A program made the translations under genes and the position numbers. The notes beneath the pieces are model-generated. The model ran no database searches, was not told where the DNA came from, and saw only the letters and a list, made by a program, of their open reading frames with translations. Positions 46,101 through 58,606 of a stretch of 64,000 nucleotides of DNA are shown in pieces. Each line of letters starts with the position of its first letter. Position 1 is the first letter of the stretch. Source of the stretch: Echeneis naucrates (taxonomy: Eukaryota > Chordata > Actinopteri > Carangiformes > Echeneidae); assembly GCF_900963305.1 (NCBI RefSeq), contig NC_042530.1, forward strand, positions 8,503,890 to 8,567,889, read 5' to 3'.

Positions 46101-48560
46101 ATTATCTCTAAGCAGTACCAAAGTCTTTCAATCATCTCACATATCTAAGCATCCAATCCATCTCCTTTGAGAAAACAATGATGTTTGCTGCCCGAAAACA
46201 CATTTACAATTGTTCAGCATTATGCAGTGTAGTTGAGAGCTTTGGAAAAAAATTGCTTACCATAAACCTAAAATCTTCTCACTGCACAATTAGTACCATC
46301 TGATTAAAACCAAGCTAAATCCAACCTATTTGAAAATAACCTTGAGATACATTGTTATTAACCCGAACATATTTTTGATTTATTTTTGGTCCACATTGTC
46401 TTTGTAGGGGCTCTTTTTCACCACAAGATGGCTCTACATACACAACAATCCATCTTTTTGTATTTGTTGCTGCATGTAGTACACTAGCATACTGCAGTAT
46501 AAAAATGCTTTTTATTTCTTTCAGGTCAGCCTGATGATAATATTAATCAATTTTAATGTGAGACAGTGACTACTGCAAATGGATTTAAGAATTGAAATGA
46601 ACAGTGACAAACCAAATGTCTTAGTGAAGAAAAATGCAATATTAGCAGAGGAGTTATGTTGCATAAAATATACAAAAACATAAACTGAACACCAGGAATG
46701 TGTTCATATACTTATACTTGTATATGTGTGTGTTTACAGGTGCACATGTCAAACCTGTCAAAAAGCACTATAGGTGTAAAAGTGCTGCGTGGGCAATGAA
46801 GTACAAGCTAATAATTCCAGTGATACTCAGTGCCATCAGAGAGTAGCAGGTAAAACAATTAGGGACACCACGGCAGATTGCATTTGACCTCCAGAGAGCT
46901 CTCAGCAAGTTGAGTCAGGAGGGAGAGGAGCACTGGGGGCCTCACAAGCAGATACAACACCTTTGACCTCAAGGGGAATCAGCAAGTATGCAGCTGATCT
47001 ATTCTACATAAGCTTCTGATGTTAGAGTAACTGAGCATACCTGCCATACTACTAAGGTATATCTGTGCAGGGTGTATGTTTGATTGTGTGTATGTGTAAA
47101 TGTTGCTAAAATGAAAAAAAAAAAAAAATAGTAATGCTTCTCAAATCCCTTTCCCATGTGTACACTTAGAGGTGTGTGTGAAAAATGTGTGCTGTCCTGT
47201 GACGTGCCATTGACGTAGTTTTATACCAGATGAAGCAGTTTCGGAGTTGTCTGGCAACAACAGGTTTGTAAACCGTGAAAGTGGAACGGTACCACCCTTG
47301 TGAGGCTGACCTTCACTGTTCTGTTTGGAGCAAATACCTCAGAAAATCAAGATGTGACATGTTAGTCATTTACACTAACACTTGGGGAAAAATAGTAGTG
47401 AACATGAACTGAAAGGGTTTAGGGCTGCCACAGGTTGTTCCACCATCTAATACAAAAAGGAATTAATTAGAAGTGGAGTCACTGAGAAGCTAGATGAAAG
47501 CTTTCATTTTCATCTACTAAAATCATCAGATATTCAGCTTTTGGTAAATTATTCAAAACAATGTTTTAATTAAGCAATGTATTCAAGTTTTAAAGAAGAT
47601 GTTTGATATTAAAGTCATCCTTTCCCTCTAAACAAATTCTCCAAAGAATCTACTGAAGATGTTCACTACTTGGCAGGTGCTGTTTTAATGCTGAGGGTTT
47701 GTGTGGTATTGAATAAAATGGGACATGCTTTCAATCAGAGTACTACATTTTACTTTTAGATGAGTATAATCTAACCTTTGTCTTTGCTGTGTCAAGACAG
47801 CCACTTGTGTGATTTTAAAGACAAGTGCTTCCCCTTAATTAAAGTTGAAGTCAATCATGTTATACCTCCAGATGAGTTTGGTATTCCACTGCTACCCCCC
47901 CAGGCTGTCAAAAGACACATTTGTTTTTGTGTTTTTTAGTGTTGCCTTAGTTGCCAGGAGAAGATGCAGGACCTCTTAGTGGGGGGTGTGATACATTCAG
48001 AGCCAAAGAAATGGACAGGGAGCAGAGTACACCTTCACTGGCACTGGGCCTGACTGTTGCCATGGCACATATACTGCACCCCCCCATAGAAACCTCCAGT
48101 TAAAATGTTCATGTTCTGGGGTGTAAATGACCTGCGTTTTTCAAGGGCAGTATGAGGCCAGCTACACCTTATCATGCAAAAAATAAACACAGAAAATCAA
48201 TAGGCCAGTATCTCAGTGTCTCATTTCGGTGCAAACAGATAAACCCAAACGACACAAAGCAGGCAGTAAAATGAATAAACTCGGTCTACTTTCCAATGCA
48301 CTCTGTATTTATCTCGAGCCACCACATCCAGTCATATGGAGCAGGTTGTCTCAGCCTTCACAGTGCTGCAGCATTTTTTTTCTGCTGTATTTCAAACTCC
48401 CGGTGAGGCTCAGCTCCTAAGTAGTATGAGTCATGAGAGGAAGGTAATCGCAGGCAATGATGTGTACCGCTGCAGGGCAAGCCCCGTTGTGGAGGAATAC
48501 CCTTGAGAAAGTCCACGCCGTCTGCAAACAACTGCTCATATAGGTCTTGGGATCGCCCTG
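43153..48560. other. intergenic region before pde7a
   Basis: About 5.4 kb without supported genes. In human, DNAJC5B lies between PDE7A and TRIM55; no J-domain (HPD) or Cys-string sequence is visible. It is AT-rich, with poly-A at 47114-47129. The segments near 44950-45120 and 46850-46990 are less AT-rich and could be conserved regulatory DNA; no proof from one sequence. Confidence 0.5.
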
Positions 48561-48569
48561 GCCACCTAG

Positions 48570-48653
48570 CCAATCACAAGAGGCGTTTCAAACCTCGGTG
48601 GCAACATTGACCAATCAGCATCCAGATTACAGAAACTGCCTCAATCCTATTGG
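48570..48653 (+). promoter_or_regulatory. pde7a: three CCAAT boxes in the pde7a promoter
   Basis: CCAAT at 48570-48574 (AGCCAATCAC), CCAAT at 48611-48615 (GACCAATCAG) and inverted ATTGG at 48649-48653 (CTATTGGTCG), each with the NF-Y consensus flanks, spaced 41 and 38 bases. They sit just upstream of a GC-rich stretch (about 48760-49130) that probably starts the pde7a transcript. Regularly spaced NF-Y sites mark TATA-less promoters. Confidence 0.55.
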
Positions 48654-49670
48654 TCGCACGCAGACAAGGGCGTCTTTTTTGCTCGCTCCAACAGCACCAT
48701 CTCTGGCAGGTGGTGTGTGCGTCTTAAACCATACAGTAGGCTAATGTTTAGGGCGACAGGCGGGCAGCTGTAGGGAAATAAACACACTTTAGGTTGCTCA
48801 TGTGTCGTCTCTCCCTCGACAGTTTTACGTTACGTGCCATTTTACGTGTCCTTCACAGCCGCCGGAGTCGCCGTGAATGAGATGACCGTCGGGGTTCCCC
48901 TCTCTGAGCCGGACTCCTTCTGCCTTTCGGTCAGCGGTGAATTAAACAACTGCTCCTTCATCATGCAGCCTCTGAGAAAAGGACGGAAAAGCCCCACATT
49001 TTGACTACATTTCGCCGACGGTTTTAAGTTTGAGCAAGAGGAGAAAACCCCTCCGGACTGCGGCGGACAAAGGTCTCCCATCTCGGCGCTGCCTTCACTT
49101 CAGCCGCCGGTGTGTTGCACACGATGTGATATGTTGATGACATTTTTGGACGCGGTCGTGCCTTTTGTTTTCATTTCGGGATATGTGATATGCGGATCTG
49201 CGAACGCCTCGAAACGCAAATGAGCGGACGATTTTTTCTGCTCTGAAAATGAGGAAGCGCTTTCAGAGAGACCCAGAAAATGGAAAGAAGGTCTCGTCTT
49301 CCGTGGGCCTGGATTTGAGTAAAATGAGAAGGAAAGGAGCAAATGCAACAACAGCAGCAGCATGAAAAATTTCCTACAGAATGACACCAAAGGAGGTGAA
49401 ACGGTGGAGGTAGACAAGACGCAGCATCAATGAAGGCGATCTGTGCAAGTTTTGAGTCGCTCATAATGAACAGAAATACTTTGCAGCAGCTCGATAGCAG
49501 ATCGTTTCCACAATATTGAAAGATTTTTTTTTTCCCGCTTGGGGAGATTTTCTAATTCACCAGTCATCTATTTTGGCATTGCATTTGTTATCTTTTTCAT
49601 TATATATTTGATATATACATATATCTATATTTTTTAATATTTTTGATCCGGATCCAGCCCTGACTATTCA
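48654..49670 (+). other. pde7a: pde7a promoter and 5' UTR region
   Basis: The CpG-richer segment at about 48780-49450 contrasts with the AT-rich surroundings and ends in an AT-rich leader just before the ATG. The transcription start cannot be placed exactly. Several upstream ATGs are present if transcription starts near 48780, so the leader may be long and translationally restrictive. Confidence 0.45.
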
Positions 49671-52600
49671 ATGGAAGTATGTTATCAGCTGCCGGTTTTG
49701 CCTCTAGACAGGCCGGTTCCCAAGCATGTCCTCAGCCGGAGGGGAGCCATTAGTTTCAGCTCCAGCTCTTCTCTGTTCGGGGCTCCTGATCCAAGACAGC
49801 TGTCACAGGTAAAGAAAAGAAAAATCCTTAGGATAGTTTAATTTGTGTTGCATTAAGTCACAGACGGTTTGGCTCTGGGAAGCACACAGGCCTTAAAACC
49901 GGCACCTTTTTAACAAATATAACAATAAGCCACAGGAATCTTGCAGGTGGTTGTTGGATGTCTAGGCCCGAACACACACTTATACCAGTGCAGGCAACAA
50001 TTTCTTATCTCTTTGACCAAACACACACACACCAAGTAGACATCTCTTAAAACCAGTTTGTGTTTGTGAGTGTTGCCTACAGATAAAGGCCCGCCTGGCT
50101 TACACTTTAGCCAGAAGTTTACTCCTGGGACTGGATACATTTGTCAGAAGGAACGTGCCACACTAATATTAACTCCAACATCCCTTGACACATTGACAGA
50201 AGAAACATAAATGATTGAGTCATAATTAAACTTCCTGCTTTCACAGTGAACCCTTGAAAATGTGCCTCCGGTAATCATGATATTGATATTTTTCCCCTGC
50301 AGTAACAAAACAACAACAGGTAAGCCGAGTAAACTGTCCTCATGTTGTGGTTTTAGTTTTTACTTGACTCTCGTGTTGACAGAAAAATTGGTATGACAGT
50401 TGGAGGCACCCCCAATACATTAGCCAAAGTTGAGTCACTGTGAAGTATGAGCTTATGTCTCATAAGGAAAATCATCTGCTATGCTTTTGTCTGGTACACT
50501 TTCTTAACTGAGACACACATGTGTCTTCAACCTCAGCTCAGAGAACAGTTGCACATCATGTCATGTGTCAATGAACTCTTTCCCCACAGTGCTGTACTTT
50601 TAAGCAATGAAATAGCATCTTTACTATTGCTTCAGTGCTTTTGCATAAAAGCAGCAAGACTCATTCTCATCTCTTTGGGTCATATCCTGCCGGTGGCTCC
50701 TGAACAGAAACTCCCGCAACTTTGCATGGCATCTCCCATCACATTAAATATGCATTAAGTCACTGTCTTTGACTGTGCGAGTGATCTCTTCAATGGACTG
50801 TCCATTAGTGCTTTGAGCAGGATGCTGCTCCACATAACCACCCATGTGTGTATGCTTTGAACCTAACACACCATCACAGGCAGTTTTGTTAAAGAATAAT
50901 TCATAGCCGTCCATAGTATAACATTGCACTTGTAGTCAAAGGACATCAATGTTGCTCCTCCTCCGCTGGTTTTCCCCCCTTGGGTTTTAAGTGTTTCAAC
51001 AGAGATTATTACATGTTGGGCTTTAATTTTCAGCCATCTATACATCCATTCATATAGACAGTTATTATCCTGGCACTGCATTATAACACTGGACTCTTTA
51101 TAAGAAGTGTTTAAAAAAAAAAAAAAAACCTATTCTCTGGGTCTTTGCAGTCCAAATGAGGGATTCCTGCTAATCAGAGGTCCTGATGCAGTCAGCAGGT
51201 GTGAGATGAGATGTTATTGTGCTTCTTGTTGTGAAAAAGGGTATTTTTTTTAAAAGCAGTATGCTCCATGCTGTTTAGTTTGGTTCTACTAAAACAATTT
51301 TGAACTCTGTAGTTTTTATGGGGACTTAATGAATTCACACATGAAAAATACATTAATTTTGTAATTTGCATGTGCAACAGTGAAGTGATGAAGCCTTGCT
51401 GACATGGTTATTGTTTTTGTTTTGTTTTGTTTTTTCTCTCTCTCTTTAGTAGTGGAGGAACTGGGTGAACATACACGTCACTCAGCCTTTGTCACTGAGC
51501 AATTACACTTCTACAAATATTGTGTTTCGGGCCCTATTTATGACCATAAGGGTGCATTTGTCCTTGGTGGCTGCTGTGTTTTTGTGTGTGGTTCCACAGG
51601 CCTGTTGTTTGTGGAAGCAGGGCTGGACTACCATTGCAGAAAGAGGCAGTTAGGCATGTGCCTGGGCTCTGTGGGCAGTGGTTTGGCTTGTTGCCAGACT
51701 CACAGATGGCCAGAGTCTCAGTCTCTTTTCTTTCTCTGGCTATCTTGTTCTGCTCACTCGCAAGCTTGCTTCTTTCGTTCACTTTCTCTCTCCTCCTCCC
51801 CCCCCCCACCCCACCCCAGATGAAGACATTTCCTCACAGAGGACGAAAGACTAGGGCCGAGGACACGATCAAGTCTTAGAAGAATATGTCACTATGTAGC
51901 CGTGGAATGCTTATGATTGGGTGTGAATATGCTGTTGAAGAGGCGTTGAAAACGGCAAGGGCATAAAATAAATGCGCTCATTTAGCTATTACAATACCGC
52001 AATTGTTTTTATTACAATGCGAGTTGGCTGTTTTCCATTAATTCCAAAAAGTGAAGTGGACGGTGATTTGCATGTTGCTTGTATATGGTGATGCGCCACT
52101 CTCTGGCTTTTATGGAATGAAGCAAACACAGCAGTAAGGTGAGTTTCTGCAGGATTAAAAGAACAGGACTCCAAGACTAGGAGAATGCGGTGAAGAGTCA
52201 GGAACCCATATAAAACACAAGTCACACATGTATTTGGTATTTGATCTTAATCATTGTTTGGCATCAGCGAACAAGTTTTGGCCCCGACACATAACAGAAA
52301 TATGTTGCACGGCTGCCATGATTTGGTACTGGCAAAACACATGTCACATCCTTTGAATGAGGCTGAACTTTTTCCAAATAAATAAAGGAAGAAAAAATGC
52401 AGCAGAGGTACAAGAATCAATAACCAGATGTACAATATTGATGTGTTCTGAGAAGTGACATGGCTTTTGGCGATAATGAGAGAAAAGCAGTTTAGACTGG
52501 AAACACTGATCTGTTGTCATCTCAATCCGTCATATCACAGTTAGATACTATCAAGAGTATGTTGGCCACTGACCCTACATTTTCGCGTTCTCATTTCAGA

Positions 52601-55600
52601 TCTTCAGGCACAAGAGATGATGATAGGCTTGTGCGTAAGGGTGGAAGATAGTGCTGGCTGCCTTCTCCACACTTGGGATGTTTCTGTGCAGAGCCTGATA
52701 AGGAATACACTATAGTGCTTCTTTCTGATGGAGTTACTTTGTTGATTTTAACTGAACCGATAAGGTTTTGTTTTTTTTTTTTTCTGCACTGTGCCATCGG
52801 TTTGACGTCGTTTCAGGATGTGGTAAGAATGCTGAAGGAGCTGTTCAGACTCTGAGCCTGGTGTTTCACAACCTTTCACAAAAACTTTAACCCTTGTGCT
52901 GCCGAAAGTTAGCTTTTCTCAGAAGTGTGCGTGAATGAGCTGGAAATCACGGGACAGTTTGTTATTAAATGAGGATGTGTATTATTTGGTAAATATACCA
53001 GAGCCAAGCCTTACATCCTGTCTTCATTTAAACATATACACTCTTTCTCTGCTGGCCTGCCTCTCTCTGTAAGGGGGCCCCTCTTATCACATGACCATTC
53101 TGTTTTTTTGCTGCAGTGTTGAGTGCAATCAGCCATGAGAATGTGGCTCCACACATCAACACACTAACAGACACAGTGTAAGTGGCCAACTGCTCTGGCT
53201 GAATATTAATCATATTTCCTTTAATAGTGATACAGCAGATGACTCTGTATCGGAAGGGAGAGCTTAATGTACCGGTGTTACTTGTTAAAATCCTTAATAT
53301 TTGCTGACAGGTGTGCTGTTTGGAGACCTTGGGTTTGTTTCTTTTCCTCGGAAAGTTAAGACATTCAAGGCTGGGGGGGGGCTTATGTTGGCCCAGTGAA
53401 GGCTTGTAAAGAAACCTTAAGTAATTTTGTGACTATGAGGTTGAAAGTAAATTGGCCTACTACTTGAGAAGCATGATTCTTTCACAGTCTTGTCATTCGC
53501 TGACTAAGGCACCACGCCAATTCACCAGAGGCCTCTCCTCAAACCAGCAGCCCTCTCTCAAACACTCATTGCAGCTGGAGTGTATCAGAGTGGACCGTGT
53601 CCTCATAAAACACTCTTACAGCAGGTAGACTCCATCTAGGGCTTTTGTGTATGCAGTGGCTGGAGCACAAACACACATGTACTCACTCACTCAAAACCTG
53701 TTCACATTTATGGCCTAGCACTCAGTTACTGGAATGTGCCGTCCCACACAGCACGGCACAACGCTGCAAGAGGTCAAAACTCAGAAGGAAGCTTTCAGTT
53801 TATGAAACCGTGCTGAGTCCCGCTGCTTTTATCTCGGGAATTTACATGTGTGTGGTGTGCGTGTGTGCACTGTTTTGTTTCTGATATGTCAGTTTATAGG
53901 AATACCACTGGCTTCCTCATTTGCTTGTCCCCAGCTGACTTACTGACTATGCAATAGGCCTGCCTGTCTTCAGCTACAACCCAATTTCAAAGCCAAATGA
54001 CATCATGAAGGCAGATTTTATGTCCGTTTCAATTGAGGAAGTGTGAGAATGCGGCCCATTGAATGCCATTCAAAAACTGTAAGACTCCAATATCAGCTCA
54101 ATCACAATTCCATGATGAGAGGAGACCGTGCTTGACAAAGCCCCTAAGTTGCTTTGAATTTGAGGTTTTGCAGCTCAGTCGGTGCCTTTTGATTCAAACA
54201 TGCAGACAAGCACTACGTTTGCTTTGAGCAAACAGTCAGAGGCACAAAAAGCAGATATTCAACACACCTTTACCACTGAATAAAACCAGACTTCAGTAAC
54301 GTTGTTCAAATTCATATTTTTGAGTCTTTGTAATATTCTGACTTATAGAGTAAAATTAACAACATTAGAAATGTTGAAGGGCTAGGAGTCTGAAGTTATG
54401 ACATCACGTGACCTTTTGACCTCAAACTTTAGTTGTGTGACTCCAGGCATTAGGACTAAAGCGAGGTAAGAAACAGAACCGTGTGTAAACAAGCACATGT
54501 GGATTTGCAGGGAGCATAGTAAACGACCTGTTATGTTAGTAGTAAACCCCAAACAAAATGGAATTTGGTTTGCTCTCAGACTGCTGAAAACAAATATCTT
54601 TTGACAGCAACTGAAGATGTTGGGAAGGACACACTAACCACTTTGTGATATTATTAAACTGCTAACCGGACCTAACCCTAACAAATGTTCTTGTATTGAG
54701 TTTGGTGCTTGTTATGAATGTAGATCCAAATTTTAAAAAGTTTTATATAAAAAGATGTATATTGTACCCTGGACTCATTTTGTACCCTGTTTTATTAATA
54801 GTTTGTTTTGAGTCAGCTTCTTATTGGCACAAGCAAAGTGTCAAAATCTAAGAGCCAAAATATGCTAAAGTTTCACTAAGCAGTCAAGTGTACTATTGCA
54901 CCATATATTGATGTTTCAAAAAGTTCTCTCTATCAGGATACATCGCAGGGGTAAAAAATGACCTCATTCCTTAAGAAACTGGGTGGTCAAATTCCTCCAT
55001 CCACCATGAAATGGAAAAAAAAAACCCGAAAACATTATAGACCAACAGATTGGTTGAAATTTTAATCCCAGCCTTGCCTGGTTTGATGCCAAAGGCTATG
55101 GGTCAAATGCAAAATGGCAACCAGTGAGGCTCAGCAGTGAAGCTGAACCCGAAGTCCCACAAAGCTGTAATTTCTGTAATGGTCACCAGACACTGGAGCC
55201 AAGAGCTCAGACTACATTGATATCATTTAAAAAATCTACCAGATTCTCTTCCTCAAATTAATGTTGTTTTTTTTTTTCCCCAGCAAAAATGTAAAGTTAA
55301 GACATGTTTTATAACAGAAAAAGACTTAATTCAAGTGGGAGTGAAAACTTACTGATGGTTTTTCAGGTCTTCTGTCTGTACTTTTTTTATCAGCCTATAA
55401 TCAATTGGCAAGCTTCCATTTACTGGATAGTTGTGCTGTGACGCACCACGATCAGAAGCTGTGATATGGGCATTCTAGCGCCCATATTTTTAGTTGGTGG
55501 ATTGAAATTCACCTCTGCTATGACTGTTGTCTGATTGCCTTTGTAAAACCAGTTCACTTGCTTTGCAAAATGAAAGTCTCAGTCAAAGAATTAAGCGCTT

Positions 55601-58549
55601 TGGAAAAATATCCACATCTGCTGTAAGTGCTCAACAGCTTCGTTCAGGTAACAGCAGTCGGATCACTATTCTCAGCCACCAGGTCTTTCCAGTGGCCTGT
55701 GGGAGGCTCGTGTGTTGAAATCAGTTTCTTCAATGAAATCGCATTGAACTATCCCCTCAGTGAAAAAATGTAATTCTGAACCGAGAATGCAATTCAAATA
55801 CAAACAAGCACAACATACTGTTTTTAATTTTGAATAGGCTTGTGACTTGTGACAAGCATGTTGTTCGGTCAGCGTCAGTTTGAAGAGAGTAACCACAAAT
55901 TCACTGTGCTTTTCACATGATATGATTTGAGCTCATTTTCACATTAAATTTCTGATGATTGCGCAAAGACTGACAGCAGATGAGGACTGTAAAACTTAAG
56001 ATCTTAACTAAGTAAATGAATTGCACTGTGATTAATTTCAAGTCATCCCTTTCACACCCTTCACACAGATTTCAGAGGGACTGAAACTGATGTCAGACTA
56101 CAATAGGACCAGGGGCAGATGGCTTTCATGTGTGTTGGCAGTGTGATGCATGTGTTGTGGGCTGGCCATTTCAAGGGTAAAATGGGACTTTACGCTCCAT
56201 TCACAGTGAGAATTTGACATTGAGAAAATGTTTTCTCTGCTGCCTCCTTCTTAGAACTGAGAAGGGACGACATGCCTGTATCCACTTAAGTGCCAACTGG
56301 TGGCAGCATGAGTAAGTGTGTGTGTGTGCGCACGCATTCACGCACTGCAAACAAGCTAGCTTTGGCCAAAAGGTTTGTTTGGGCAAGTGTTGGCAGGGCT
56401 GGTCACTCTTTTCATTCCCAGCCCTAGAGCCAGAATTATACAGTTCCCACGCATGTTACAGCCGATACCAGCCCTCTTACACTCATGTACGTGCACGCAC
56501 ACAGACACACACACATAAAATCAGACAAGCACAGCCCATGCGTATATACACACACAATCTATAATGTTCACACTAACCGCTGGTGCTGTGTGTAAACATA
56601 GAGGCCTGTTGACACTAAAATACAGCTTTGCAGATTACCCACCCTGAGTCAAGCTGTTTGCTAGGCGGTAAAATATTAGCTTTGGATTGGCGGCTGTCAT
56701 GAGCTTAGAGGACAGACAGCGTCAGGTGTGTATGTGTGTGAAGATGATTCGCAGTCACCCTAGAAGTGAGTATACAAGCAGGTACATTTTGTGTGTTAGT
56801 GGTGTGGTTATTTGGCAGTTGTTATTTAATAATCCAAGAGTGTTACTGTGCTGTGGTTCATCTTCTATAAACCTGAGCAATTGACTGACCTTTTCTTAAA
56901 ATCAGTTTGATCATGATTAGCTGACTGTAGTTTCTGTCCGTTGCCATTCTGTCAGCCAGCAAACCAACAAATAAGCAACAAGCCAGTGTTTTAAACAATG
57001 TGCTTGCCCACCAGTCGGCTTCATGTGGAATGGGTAACATCAAATCAGATTATTATATAGCGCCAAATCATAACAAGGTTACATCAAGGCTCTTTACATA
57101 TAGAGCAGGTCTGGACCAAACTCTTTCTAAAATGATTTAAAGAGACCCAACAGATCCCCCAATGAGCAAGCACTTGGTGACAGTGGCAGGAAAAATTTCT
57201 TTTAAGAGGCAGAAACCTCGGGCAGAACCAGGGTCGGAGGGGGGTGCAAAGTTGCATAGAGCAGGAATGAGGATAGTCCCAGAAAGGAGATGGGAGAGTG
57301 AGCCTGGAGGTGGGCCAGGATGGACCAGGGCCGCCACATCAGTGCTACCCACAGTGGCTGTCTGTCAACAGATCAAATATGCAGCAACCACAGTTGTACT
57401 TTCTACAACTACCACTTAGCTACTGCCTCTGCTGCTGCAGCTACCTCCTAGAGAGGGATAAGGTTGGCACTAAATGTTGCTGTATCAACTTTATTTCTGC
57501 AGGAATAACATTGTGTAGTTTCACAGATGGCCACTGTAACTCTGTCTGTAGGATAGAGCACATTGAGACTCTATAACTGACTTATTCAAAACATGCACAT
57601 CTAATTACTCCAATGACCGTTTTTTCCAGGAAACAGTAAGATCACATCGATCAAAATCTGATCAGTTTCATGACATGTATTGGAAAACGGATTTAAAGTG
57701 TTTATTCGAGTAGAGCTTTGAGTGGAGTTTGATGTAGTTTAATACAGTTCAATACAGATATACAGTCCTTAGGGTGACAAATGTGTTGCAATTAATTTTT
57801 TATGAGCAAACAACTGTAGTTTAAAAGTAGTAGCACAACACTGTAAACTGCAAAGTTACTAATCCAGATCATACTTCAAGAATGCTTGCTCTGTTTTTGC
57901 TTTTCATTCAACCATTTCATTGTCTTTTGTGTTTCCTCAGTCCACAATGTTGAGGAAAAATGTTGAGAAAATGTCACAGTCTAGATCAACTTTCATTGAG
58001 TTTGCAGATAATCTCTAAACCTGCTGGTGGACATCAACACTCCCTATTGCTTTTTTTTTTTTTTTTTTTTTTTTTAAGAAAAAAAGTCTGCTTTGGATGC
58101 AGCTGCCAGTTTGAATGACAAATTTGGTCTTATAAGGAAGAAATTTAAAGAAAGATTTTATTCATAATTGTATCAATTATAAAGTTGTTCTTAGTCTATC
58201 AAATGCTCAGCTTTTGAGGAATGGGAAGCTGTTAGGTCTCATCTGTTATGATGGACAGATCCACTAAAGTCAATTCAAATGGAAATTCAAATTCATTCAA
58301 ATTGCATTCACCTGCTGATGTCAGAGAAAAGGAAAAATTGCATAAGAATGTTCTGCTGCATTGTGCTGTTCTCTAAAACATCTCACTGAAAACTTTGGAG
58401 GGGGCAGATCTTTTTGGAAGCGACCCAAAATAATTTCTATTTAGAGGACTGTGGTTTTTGTTAGTGTCCGTGTGTCCGTCCACTTCCCACAAATGTTTCT
58501 CACATGACTGATAGCAGCAGTCTAAGTGCTGCAGTGAAACTGTATGTGT

Positions 58550-58606
<57 letters not shown>

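Noticed and set aside
51404-51879. Overlapping long frames in pde7a intron 1, preceded by an acceptor-like tract
   Set aside because: Composition is Ser/Leu/Cys-rich nonsense, frames overlap on both strands, and none resembles the known alternative PDE7A2 first exon.
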